Source: Nymphaea colorata
Lineage: Eukaryota > Streptophyta > Magnoliopsida > Nymphaeales > Nymphaeaceae
Assembly: GCF_008831285.2 (NCBI RefSeq)
Contig: NW_022204894.1
Coordinates: forward strand, 1 to 44,788
Direction: 5' to 3'
Length of the DNA stretch: 44,788 bases
Shown here: one piece after another, positions 1 through 10,800 of the stretch
Numbering within the stretch: position 1 is the stretch's first letter
Layout of the letters: every line of letters starts with the position of its first letter
Program-made: the position numbers and the translations under genes
The notes under the pieces: generated by a model
The model's database searches: none
Seen by the model: only the letters and a program-made list of their open reading frames with translations
What the model was told of the DNA's origin: nothing

Positions 1-84
1 AACCCCAACCCCAACCCCAACCCCAACCCCAACCCCAACCCCAACCCCAACCCCAACCCCAACCCCAACCCCAACCCCAACCCC
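1..84. repeat. Left telomere of chromosome A, (AACCCC)14
   Basis: Fourteen perfect AACCCC units start at base 1 and end abruptly at a unique AT-rich sequence. C4A2 on the 5' end of the plus strand is the ciliate macronuclear telomere of oligohymenophoreans such as Tetrahymena. The short fixed length fits a complete chromosome end. Confidence 0.97.
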
Positions 85-1005
85 TCAAGTTTTTATGAAA
101 ATATGAGATAACTATTCATATTGTAGCGAGATTATTAATCAATTTACGTCAGAAATCAAAAATAAATCAATTCGATTCATTGATATGGTACTATTCTAAA
201 ATTTAAATTATGAAGATTATTATGAGTAAAAACCAAAAAGAGCTTAGCCGAAAATAAACAAAATTAAATCTGAAGCGACAATAATTATCGAAAATTGGTT
301 TAGAAGCATCCATAAAAATAAATTGAGCAAAAATTGAAGTAAATATGATTACCGTTTTGATGATTTTTTCATCATGATGTTAATGGATTATGATTTTGAT
401 GCATTTCGTCTCATACATAATGGTTTCTTACAAGAGTTAATGATTTTTACTTATGATTGAGAGCTAACAGTTACTTGGTATAAAAATGTATTTCTAACTG
501 CATGGATCTTTTACAAATAGTAAAAAAATAAGCAATTAAATCATAATATGACCGTTGCTTTATGACTATTTGAAGAGCTTCGTGATTCTTATAGCCATTA
601 TTGACCTCAATTTCGATAAAAAATCAGCAAAACAATAATAAAACAAGAAAATAACGGATTGTATATGCTTTTGCACTTATCTTAAGAAACTGTTGAAACT
701 AATTACTTGAAAATCCATTTTCAATCCAATTAAAGCACCCATATGCTATATTTTTACCAGGAGAAAATGCTCATTTTACCATAATAAAAATTAAACCGAC
801 GATTTTTACTAATTATTTTTAATTAAAATAAAAAAAGCACAGCTGAAAGCCTCTACAGTCAACTTGCAAAGAAGCGAAATTGGATTCTTATTTAAAAACG
901 ACAGTTTTATTGAAGTATTATACATTTCGTTCATATTTTTTTAATCGGTATATAATAATAGAGGGTGGCTTAAGTAGGCTCGACTAATTCTTTGTTACTA
1001 TTCAA
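85..1005. other. Left subtelomere, no gene seen
   Basis: About 920 bases of AT-rich DNA with no long open frame even when TAA and TAG are read as sense. It probably holds the promoter of the first secreted-protein gene. A run of T and TATA-like sequence lies about 50 to 70 bases before the ATG at 1006. Confidence 0.6.
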
Positions 1006-1853
1006 ATGAGTCTATTCTCCATCTTCTTCTGCCTACTGCTGCTCCACAGCGCCTCTTCCGTCCTTGTCCTCCAGTCCAACCTCGCCACCACTATCGTCTC
1101 ACCTGTCGGAGCCTCCACCATCTACTCGGCCTACTATAACACCAAGGAGGCCGGACTCGCAGGGGTGGGAGTGGAGTGGATCGCCAGCTCCAAGGCCTCG
1201 ACACAAACTCACTATCAGAGTCTGTTCTACGCCAACTGCATCGGAAGCGCCAACCTCACCATCACCACAGCCGACAGCTTCAGCGCCTACCTCGACGGCG
1301 TACTGATCGGCAGCGGGTCTAACCATTCGACCGCGTTCAGATTCCCCCTTAAGCTTTCATGTGGAAGCCACAATCTCACCGTTATCGTCTCATCCCCCCT
1401 CGACGCCAACCAGGCGCTTACCTTCGCCCTTGACCAGGACCAGTCCGCCTGCTTCAAATGCCAGGCCACCAGCTTCTGGAATGAAAACACCTGCTCTTGC
1501 ACCTGTGTCAACAACCAATACGATTGCGGGTGCAAGTCCCCCAAGGTATGGCGGGACTACCCTGTCTGTGGCTGCGGCTGCCCCACCATCATCTTCAGGC
1601 CTCCTGTCCTGACAGCAGCCGCCAAATAGGCCGTTGCCGAAGCAACTGAACTCCCTCCTGCTGATGCTCCTGCTGATGCTCCTGCTGATACCCCTGCTCC
1701 TCCTGCATAGAAGGCAAGTAGTCTCATCTTCTTCTGCTTCTACCTATGCTACTACAGTTAGGGGCATGCGGGTGCGTTGGCCACTTCACCTACTGTCCTC
1801 CGGAGCACTACTTCAACGACCGAGCCTGCTCCTGCGACGCCGTTCTCACCTGA
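1006..1853 (+). CDS. Secreted cysteine-rich protein, tandem family copy 1
   Basis: Starts MSLFSIFFCLLLLHSASS, a clear signal peptide. The body resembles a beta-sandwich with the family marks FYANC, SAYLDG and CGSHNLTV. A cysteine cluster follows (TCSCTC, VCGCGC), then a Pro/Ala linker (PADAPADAPADTPAP), then a second cluster (CGCVGHFTYCPP and ACSCD) and TGA at 1851-1853. TAG codons in the linker are read as Glu. The last 85 bases are in a different frame; adding one T near 1766 joins them to the main frame, and copies 2 and 3 support that join. The clustered CxCxC pattern recalls the cysteine-rich tails of VEGF-like and silk proteins, but I do not recognise the family. Probably exported or surface-bound. 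Confidence 0.8.
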
Positions 1854-2287
1854 TTGTGCGAACCCTATCCGACTCGCCTATCCCCTTTTATAACTTTATT
1901 AGCCTGAACGAAAAAATCCACATTATTTTTTTTCGTGTTCCTCGGCCCCTTTAGTCCACTCCGAATCACTTTCTTCGCCTGAGGAGGAGCGCCTATCCTT
2001 TCCCAATATAATTTGGCTTGGCCTTTATGCGCTATTATTTTATGGTTTAGGCTTAATAAAAGATAAAAAAACAGTCCGAATGCATTATTAATCAATTACC
2101 GCTGTTTTATTGCCTTCCCCTGATGATTCCGTCCCCTTTGGACCCGTGATTATGAGTATTGTGGGAAACATCTCCACTAATTAACCCATTAATAAAACAA
2201 TAAAAAACTTTTTGCAAATTAAATGCTTTGAACGACGTCTTTATTATCTAAACTGGCAAACCATATCACCCCAAAGGTTTTTGCTTC
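1854..2287. other. Intergenic, no gene seen
   Basis: About 430 AT-rich bases between the first secreted-protein gene and a weak minus-strand frame. No convincing coding sequence or RNA gene was seen. It should hold the 3' end of copy 1. Confidence 0.5.
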
Positions 2288-2533
2288 TCATTTTGGCAGT
2301 GTGTGGATATGTATTTGCGAAAGGGCCTTTGAAAAAATGGGTAAGATAAAAATATAATTCTTGCTAATAGCCACAAGCCAGTCCTCTTTCTCCTCATTTG
2401 GGGAGGTACCGAGGCCATCCAACCCATGCAAAACAGATTTACTCGTTTTCGCGTCCACTTTTTTGAAGGTATTCGGACTACCTGAAACCCAGTAAAAATC
2501 GAGATATATCATAGCGATAAAATTCTTTCCCAT
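2288..2533 (-). CDS. Possible small unknown protein
   Basis: An 81-residue minus-strand frame from ATG to TGA with balanced composition and no reassigned stops (starts MGKNFIAMIYLDFYW). No family recognised. Its start would lie only 12 bases from the start of the next plus-strand gene, which is unusually tight for a divergent pair, so it may be a chance frame or an exon of something else. Confidence 0.3.
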   Translation of the reverse strand: MGKNFIAMIYLDFYWVSGSPNTFKKVDAKTSKSVLHGLDGLGTSPNEEKEDWLVAISKNYIFILPIFSKALSQIHIHTLPK

Positions 2534-2545
2534 AATTATAAACTA

Positions 2546-3318
2546 ATGAAGTTCCCAACTCTGTTGCTCCTGTTGGCCATCCTCTACGCCAGCACCTCTG
2601 TGGTAATTCTCAAGTCGAGTCTAAACACCAAAATTGTTTCCCCAAAAGGAGCCAAGGCATAAATATCCTGGCACTTAAATTATTTCATGAATGATATCGC
2701 AGGCCCCGACGTTGACTGGATCGCCAGTTCCATCAGAGAACCTACCTTTACCGTTCAGAGCCTTTTTTACGCTAACTGCATCGGACCAGCGAAGCTACTC
2801 ATAACGGGTTCCAATTATATCGCCTATTTAGACGGAGAGGAAATCGCAAAGGGATCCTTCTCCACGGTCATACAAACAGTTTAACTTTCGGTCACGTGTG
2901 GAAACCACAATCTCACTGTAGTTGTTTCTGAGTTATTTCTATTATTCAGGAAATAGGGGTGACGTTCGCCCTTGACCAAGACCAGACTGACTGCTTCAAC
3001 TGCTAAGCCACAGGCTTCTGGAATGAAAACACCTGCTCCTGCGCCTGCGTCAATGATGACTGCGGATGCGTATAGCCTCAAGTCTGGAAGGACTACCCTA
3101 TCTGTGGCTGTGGCTGCATTCGGGGCCCTATCCCTAGAGATTCTTAGAAGGCCTCTACTCCTGCTGTTGAAGGAGGCATCCTCCCCATCAGGTTCTGCCT
3201 TTCCCCCAAATATTGGAGTGCGAAGACCTGTGGCTGCGTCTGCCATTACAGCTACTGCGAGCCGGACTATTAATTCAACGAACGTTCCTGCACCTGCGTG
3301 AAGAAGAAGAAATAATGA
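2546..3318 (+). CDS. Secreted cysteine-rich protein, tandem family copy 2
   Basis: Starts MKFPTLLLLLAILYAST, a signal peptide, and follows copy 1 in order: VDWIAS, LFYANCIG, YIAYLDG, CGNHNLTV, then DQDQTDCFNC, the TCSCAC and CGCGC clusters, and a terminal CGCVCHYSYC with TCVKKKK before TGA. Several in-frame TAA/TAG codons read as Glu. One frame change lies near 2957, in a run of Gs; a missing G or a short GT-AG intron just upstream would both restore the frame. The Pro/Ala linker of copy 1 is absent. A lysine-rich C-terminus replaces the one in copy 1. Function unknown; gene duplication is clear. Confidence 0.8.
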
Positions 3319-3467
3319 TCGACCATCAACCATTATCACCTCTCCACTTTTCTTATTTATAATAAAAAGCCTTTCATGTTATTAATGATGAATAAGGGGA
3401 GGATATTTTAGGAAATTTAGCCATCATAAATAATTTTATTCCTGTTTGGCATTTATAATACTCGCTT

Positions 3468-4302
3468 ATGAAAATACTTCTTCTACTTTTTATGATTGGC
3501 TTTGCTCTATCATCACTCAAGATAATAAGCAAATCTGATCTTTCCACTACCATCATCACTCCCGGATACTTTACAGCCCTTGCCAGCTTCCATAATTCCT
3601 ACCAGAGAAACCTTCTAGGGGACAACACATTCTGGATCTGGAATAATGAAGGAAACAATTCTCCAATCGGAAGGTCTATTACATTCCAGACCTCTTCTAC
3701 GTCAACTGCAATGGCCCTGTCACTCTCAATATCACTGCGGATCAAAGTTTCGTTGCATATTTCGACGGACAAATAGTTGCCCAGGGAAGCAATTACGTTA
3801 GGGTTTACTCTGTTCCATTGAATGCCAAATGCGGAAACCATAACTTGACGATTACAGTAGTGAAAGGGTCAAGCGCCTTCGGACCAGGAGTTATCTTTGC
3901 AGTTTTTCAAGATCAAAGTGGCTGTTTCAACTGCAACTCCAACGGAGAGTGGAACGATAACACCTGTTCTTGCGAGTGTATCACGGTCTGTGGATGCGAC
4001 GAGAGGAAGATTTGGGTTTCATACCCTACCTGTGCATGCATATGCGCGGAAACTATTCCTGACCTCAACAAATATCTTTAAAACATTGAGAATTAGGCAA
4101 GTAAAGTTTTGCTTATTTAGAAGCCGTCGAAGGCATCAAATTACCCGCTTCAGCTCAGATAAAACCTTTGAGTTGCCCCATCGGACAAAAATATAGTCAA
4201 GGAGTATGTGACTGCATCTGTCATGAACAATACTGTCCTGTTAATTTCAAATGGGTTTCTAATGCAGCTGTTTGTCAATGTATGCGTATCGCCAATTACT
4301 GA
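3468..4302 (+). CDS. Secreted cysteine-rich protein, tandem family copy 3
   Basis: Starts MKILLLLFMIGFALSS, a signal peptide. Family marks LFYVNCNG, FVAYFDG, CGNHNLTI, FQDQSGCFNC, TCSCEC and CACIC appear in order, ending in VCDCICHEQYC and CQCM before TGA at 4300-4302. A 20-nt intron at 4101-4120 joins the two cysteine-rich parts in frame. One base appears to be missing near 3691 (a C run). It is the most diverged of the three copies, with a shorter sequence before the second cluster. Secreted or surface protein of unknown role. Confidence 0.8.
4101..4120 (+). other. 20-nt intron in secreted-protein copy 3
   Basis: GTAAAGTTTTGCTTATTTAG has GT and AG ends. Removing it brings the downstream cysteine-rich exon, which is conserved with copies 1 and 2, into frame with the upstream exon. 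Confidence 0.8.
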
Positions 4303-4706
4303 GCCATGATTGTATTTTTTCCTTATTTTCGGCATCATAACATCGGTGCAAAAATCAGTAAAATCGAAATATTAATTTTTCCATAAAATCAAACGTATAA
4401 GCCAGGATTATGGCTAAAATTTGTCTATAGATTTTAAAATTCTCAGATATGGATAAATTAATCGTATACATACAAATTATATCAATTATTTTATTCTAAA
4501 TATTCATGAAAAATCTAAATCGTTTTGCAAGTTTTATTAGTTTTTCACACTTCCTACTCTTTTTCCTTTAATTAGAGAGTGTTTGATTGCATAATCATAT
4601 TGCTATCACTTCAAGATAATAAAATCAATCATTGCTCTCCTAATTTTCAGTAGTAATAGTTGCTCTTAATTTCCTCTACTCCTCCTCCTTATCCCTATTC
4701 TTTGAG
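4303..4706. other. Convergent intergenic region, no gene seen
   Basis: AT-rich spacer of about 400 bases between two convergent genes. No open frame or structured RNA was evident. Confidence 0.6.
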
Positions 4707-6003
4707 TCAAAAAGTTGATATCTATCTAGGTAAACGGTCCAAGGAAGATCCAGAGTGCCATAAATATGCGACAAAGCTCAGAATTAAGTATGCCAAAGCG
4801 AGATTTGTGTATGATTAAGCCAATTATCTTCCCTTTAGATCAATCCGTTGATGGTTGGACCTATAGATTGACCCAAACCAATAGCCACTCCTATAACTCC
4901 CCAAGCAGTCCCTAGTCTCTTCTTATCAACTAAAAGAGAAACTGAACTGCAACTACAGTATACATGGTTGCTGACATCATACTCAAGAAAAACAAGAAAG
5001 CTACTATTACGAAGTAATCCAAACTGTAATATCAGATGGAGACGAGTTATTTGGCAATAGGTACAGGCCTAGGATTCCAATCATCAGCAAAACTGGTGTC
5101 AATAATGCAAGTTTCCTTCTTATCTTAGGCATCTTTGATATCATTTTTCCAAAGATGAGCGCAAAGATTGACCCTAAACCGAATGGTATCATCATAAAAT
5201 ATCCAGTTGTTACATAGTCAATCGAAAAGCGATTTATGATGAGGTCATTTAAGTTCGAATAGACACAGGATACTATTTAGTTGGCAAGGATGGCCCAATA
5301 ATAATCCAATACAATTTGGTAATTATAAAAGATAACTTGCTTTGAACTCCTCCTCTTATTGTTCAGGTTCATTTTCATCCTATGACTTTAAAAGCGATTA
5401 ATGTTTTATTCTTTTCTCTTTTCTAGTTACCAGGATAGAGATCATCACTGCAGCGATAACAGCAAGAAAGTCAAAAAATGCAGCGATGTACCAGGGCAAA
5501 CTGATCGATTGGGTGCTGTCGTAAATATACGGCGAAATAGTAACATTGATTGCATCGAAGATATATGGAATGCTTAATCCGAATCCCATCATCATTTAGA
5601 AGTTTTCTGCAGCGTAACGAGCCATTATGAATCCTTGCATCGTAAATGCTGAAGACCCAGCCATGCCAACGATGGCCTTGAGAACATAGACCATGTAGAT
5701 ATATCCATCAGGTCTAAAATCAAAAAGAACAGCAATCAGCATCTCAGAAATGAAAGAACTGAAGGCTATAACGAGGACTGTCTTTTGAATGGGGTATTTA
5801 TCAAGAATGATTCCTAAAGGTATATCGGTGATGAGGACTGGCAAGTATGTTGAAAAATAAAGGAGGTTTATTTCGATTGAGCTAAGGTAGCATGGTTCCC
5901 CTCGAAGGGGAGCTTACAGTGCCTGAGGCATATCCATCGAATAGCCGTAGCCAATCACTACGACCAGTCCCAGAATTGACAGAATTTTATCTTCCTTATC
6001 CAT
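4707..6003 (-). CDS. Major facilitator transporter, MFSD1-like
   Basis: Roughly 430 residues and about twelve hydrophobic segments. It starts MDKEDKILSILGLVVVIGYG and is followed by MDMPQAL, the place where MFSD1 proteins carry a Pro-x-Ala-Leu motif after the first helix. Next come LGIILDKYPI (the loop 2-3 motif G...D+), a GMAGSSAFTMQG segment and FGLSIPYIFDAINV. The second half begins with FGLGSIFALIFGK and includes LGTAWGVIGVAIGLGQSIGP. MFSD1 of animals is a lysosomal dipeptide exporter; that substrate is only a family inference here. TAA/TAG codons read as Glu. Frame jumps near 4839, 4935 and 5343 look like lost bases. Starts only 48 bases downstream of the Rh-like gene on the same strand. 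Confidence 0.75.
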
Positions 6004-6051
6004 AATTATATGACAATCGATATAGCATCATTAGAATGATATAAATTCCAA

Positions 6052-7651
6052 TCAGAGATAAGCATGGAAGGTGTTGGGCAATTAAGATCCCTCCGAAAAG
6101 TCCATTTAGAATTAGATTTAACTCCTTTAAACTGAGGCCAGATCTGGTAAAGGAAGGATTTAGGAGTGTTCCTCCTTGACAAACTGGGGTTTTTAGTCTT
6201 TAGGTTATTTCTCTGACTGGGGAGCTGGCTGAGGAATATGACCCTTGACGTTAATTCTCTTCTTAGCTTATTATAATTCCCTTGCTTTAGGGTAGGTAAG
6301 TCCATCATCACTTACCCAATAGGCCCTATCAGTAAAGTGGTCCTCAGATTTATGTCCTGATACACAGTATATGATGATGCCTACAATAGCTCCGATGCCA
6401 ATCCCGATTCCTGCAGATATAGTCGCTATCAAGAGTTGATATCCTGGATTAAAGTTAGTGCTTGATGGATTTGCATAAGAAAAGCCATTAGAATCTTGCT
6501 CAATGATCCTTTTGTATCCAGTTGCAAAGACGCCCCAATAAGTCCTTGAATTCCAAATAACTCCAGGATATACTGGAGATTACTGACTTTTTTTGAATAT
6601 AGGGTCTTTAGATGAGATTTTGAATAAGGTTTGCATGGCTCCTCCAGCAAATCCAGCCACTAACGCGAAAACTGGGTTAGTAATGAATATGGAAGCTGAA
6701 CCGACCACAATACCACCTGCAATTGGCGCGTGGATGATATCTCGAATGATAACGTTTCCGTTGATGAGACCAGAAACTATAAATGAAGCCATAATTGATG
6801 CTCCCATGCCAAGGTGATTGATACAGGGCCATTGTATAGGTTGAACAAGTTGAAACTGTTTGTAACGTCGATTTAGTAAGCTAGTACTGGAAATAGGGCA
6901 AGAATGATTAGACTGCCGAAATGGCATATGAGACGCTGAAAGGTGAAGCAGTATTGAAGGTATGTTTTTCGGTGGAGCTGCCTTCAGTTTTATCTTCCTT
7001 CAATTTCAAGATAAACCCATCGCAATCCCATGAAGCCTCCAAAAGTGAAAATAGAGTATGTTCCGAATCCATCTATTGACAAGTTCGCAATGATTTGTCT
7101 ATTGAGTTAGAACCCAATCGTCCAATGATAGTTGTAAGGAAGCATTCAAGTGGTCCCGCTCTTCCTAATATAGAGGAAAAGGCGCAGCAACAGCAAGTGC
7201 GCATTTGATGGCATTAGTTATACAATTTCCATAGAGCTTGGCCGAGGGATGTTGGAATTGCTCAAGTAAAGCTCGTATCTAGTGTTTTAGAAAAAATTGA
7301 AGTTGTACTATAGTTAATCCTGGTCTTGGTCCAAAAATCATTTATAAGGGGATAAAACTCAATGCACAAGGCAGTTATGAAAAAAGTAAATCCGATGCCC
7401 GACCAAACCAGTCTTTTCATATATGAAAAAATAAGCCCAAAACCTATATTAAGTTTGTTCTTACCTCCGATTACCAAAATGGCAAGGGTGATGGCGGTCA
7501 ATATTGATGAGATGTTAATAGGGGATGAATTGATTTGAAATGTGACTCCATAGACGATAGAGAAACCGATTTGGGCTAGAACCATCATGGTCCCAAAGAC
7601 TATAGTGTTACGCCTAAGCTTGCGATTTTGGTCCTTGCTTGAGTGATTCAT
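6052..7651 (-). CDS. Rh/ammonium-transporter family membrane protein
   Basis: About 500 residues. The N-terminal part has five hydrophobic segments, including FSYMKRLVWSGIGFTFF, which matches the Rh family. The middle holds FTFGGFMGLR, then the segment running through IHAPIAGGIVVGSAS (Rh: NATLAGGVAVG). Later come FGIQGLIGG after a one-base repair near 6533, FNPGYQLL, a last helix IGIGAIVGIII and DRAYWVSDDG, equal to the Rh C-terminal YW motif. A charged cytoplasmic tail follows to TGA. Rh proteins conduct ammonia or CO2. Here both pore histidines of the family appear replaced by Phe, so transport of ammonium is doubtful. Frame jumps near 6588 and 6808 and around 7000-7260 make the exact sequence approximate. 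Confidence 0.75.
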
Positions 7652-7815
7652 TAATTATATTCGATTATTGTTAAAATTAACAACTTTCAGTCATTATACT
7701 AAATAGAGCCTAGTCACTGGCCATTTAGATAAAAAGAAAATATCAACCTTACCACCTTTCGATAATTGTAATAATTCAATTTTAAATGCAAGAAATTGAC
7801 AACTTTGCATATTTA

Positions 7816-10800
7816 TCATTACCGGTAAGCCAAGGGAGCGTATTCTGACATCGAGTTTCTTTGCTTACGACGATAGCAGATCAATATGCAGCAACATAGC
7901 AACATTACTCCAAGGATGGATAAGAATAATCGACTATGGCTTTTGCCTTGCTTGCTAATTTGGCCCCAAACTGTCATAATTTACAAAGGCTTATAGTAGA
8001 TGATTTCTCCTGTTTTATTGTTCACAGCCTTCACTCCCACGAACTAGTTACTCTCCTTCAGCGTCTGGGTAAAGATGATCTTTCCATCATGTGTGTTTGA
8101 AGCTGAAATGGGACTATTGTCAACTTGTCTAATTATCTGCCTATCTGCAAGATCAAAGGAGACAGAAGAGCAAACTAGCTGAGCATAGATATCCTCCACT
8201 TTTGTTGATGAAATTGATGAATAAGTAAACTACTTGCCGCATCCCTTGTTGCTTGTTGGGCAAGATATCGGTTAAAACGCCAATTCTGCTCTCTGTGAGT
8301 CAAGCATGTTGTATTAAACCAACCCTTTACCTCCTGCCTTGGGCTTTTCGACCTTATTTTTATAGAAAGTATATGTAGCCTTTACAGTTAGGAGTGAGTC
8401 ATCGTCATCAGGACTTTTAACTTTGATATAAGCGCTTCCAATTTATTTGGTCTTGATCTGTAAAGTAGTAAGAAGCTCCTCTTCACCCATTTCTTGCTCA
8501 TAAGCGAATTATTCCTTACGAAATCTCATAAGAAGTTGTGTATCCGATTGTCAAGCTACTCTCATCACACTTTTTGAATTAAACTTGAAGATGAGTCTGG
8601 AAGGGAACATTAATAACTAAATAAGTGTATTATCCCTTGTCGAGCTGAAGCGGGAACTCATGGTTATAAGGCAGGTATATGATCTATCTACTGTTGATGC
8701 CAATTGTAATAAGTTGGAAATTTTTATCAGGATTTGTAATTTCGATTTGGAAAAAGTTGTTAGCAGGAAGTGACATGATCATGGTTGGATTTGGAGTTTT
8801 CTTCTTGAAGTTGGGCTTTTCAGGCTACAATTAAACTCCAGATTCTTCATCTGATGCATCTTTTAAAGCGAGAATCTTGATCTTTAGCTTGTTCAAGATT
8901 TGGGCATCTGCCATGGAAAGATGAAGATAGACTCGAGATAAGTTTGGATTTTTATATAAAAATTTAGTTGATTTGTTGGAAATAAGAGCGTATTAAGAGA
9001 TAAGACCGTCCTGAAGAAATACTTAAGGCTGCCTGAAGAGTAGGTAATCGTATAAAGAGCATTTGCAGTTTAGTTTTGTGACTTGATGCTCATATGCAGT
9101 GCGTTGAAGGTTGAATAATCATAAAGTCCAAGGAAAGTAGTACCGAATCTGTTTTCCTCTTTTGATTTTTGTTTAGGAGGAATGGTAATATGAATATTTG
9201 TTGAACCTTTTGTGTTATTTTTTGTTACATTAACTCCTTCAAAGTCAAATACGTTGACTGAAATATCACCATGGATGATTTGAATGTTCAGCAAGATCTC
9301 TTCATTTTTAATCGACGTGATCATGTATTTATTCTAGCCTTTTGCTTACAGCTAATCAGTAAGCATTTGGTTTTAAATCAATTAAGTTTATGTATACTTC
9401 GATTGAACATGAATATTGATCTAAGAAGCTTCAGGTGAGTTGATTTTGATGAAGACGATACATTTCGCGCAAGGCTATTGACTAAAAGTGGTCATTTTAT
9501 CAGCAAGCTGAACTTCTTTGCTCTTGGACCCTTGAATTCTACAAACAATCTTCAAAATCGTCTCCAGATTTGCAAACTGTATGAGCAACATAAGGGAATC
9601 CTTCATTTCTGGTTATCTTTATGGTAAATTCTTGAGCAGCATCGATTTGAAGATAGGTGGTCTTTCCAGCTTCTGATTTTTGTGTGTAAAAGTTATCCAA
9701 AGTGAGCTGTTTCATTAATCCGTCATCTGCAACATACTCAATACTGAACTTACTGTCTAGGTATGCCTGAGCCAAAATGCAGATATATGGATTTTTGTCT
9801 AAGTTCATATTATTTTCTTCTAATTTTCCCTTGATGTTTGCAACGGAAATTTGAGTTTATAAGTTTCCGAATCTAAAGTCCTTGCATCTTCTCCTGTGGG
9901 GCAACGAGGATTAGATTATTCATACACATTTCCACTGAGCTGTACAGATCCAATGGTGAAATAGGTGAAGATGGTGACTGCTTACTTGTCAAGAGCATAC
10001 TTAAGATCAATCAAGATATGCTTAGCTTCTTCTTTTTTCAAGACTACATCTACCTTTTGCTTCTCAGGTAGTTATATGAAGTTGCTTGTTGCCATTATCT
10101 TGAATTGAGACTCTTGAACGTAACTATTGTAGATTCCCTTTAAGCTTTTGTCATCTTTAAATGTGGAAATGAGAAGGACACAATTAGGCCAGCAATTTTT
10201 GATGGCTTAAGAATCAATATGAATAAATTTGGTAGGAGTATACATGAGGTTTGATTGAGATTGCCCTTGTACTCGATGGGAATGGCCACTCTGAAGGATT
10301 GATAGATTTGTCATCAGTCTTCCAAAGAGTATACATTAGCTTCAGGTCAATAAAATCGGATTTATACAATATGGTTATACTTCTGTTTTTATTCTTTGGC
10401 AAGAAGTAGAAATGAGAGTTTTAGGCTATGGTGTTGAGCTTGTATGAGTTCCAAATACCATCTTTCAGTTAAATGATGGAATCTTTGATCATGAGAGTTA
10501 TGGTGATATCGATTTAAACATCCATCTTATTGGTAAGCCGAAGGAAAAGCTCACAGTTTTCACCTGATTTGGATTTGCAGAGGTCCTTAGCAACTTATTT
10601 GATATCAACAACATCCGATTCAGTATCTATTGTGTAATCATTAATTTCATCGCTTTTGTCGTACTCATCTGAGGTGCTAATTTGCAACTGAATGCTTAGC
10701 TGATTGTTCTTGATGTTATGGGTGTAGAAGTTGATAAGCATGTCCTTGGATGGCTCGTACTCAAAGACAAAATCTCGAGTCTATTCAGTTGGAATGGTCT

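Noticed and set aside
2881-3339. Minus-strand 152-residue frame
   Set aside because: It is antisense to secreted-protein copy 2, whose signal peptide and cysteine clusters match its neighbours.
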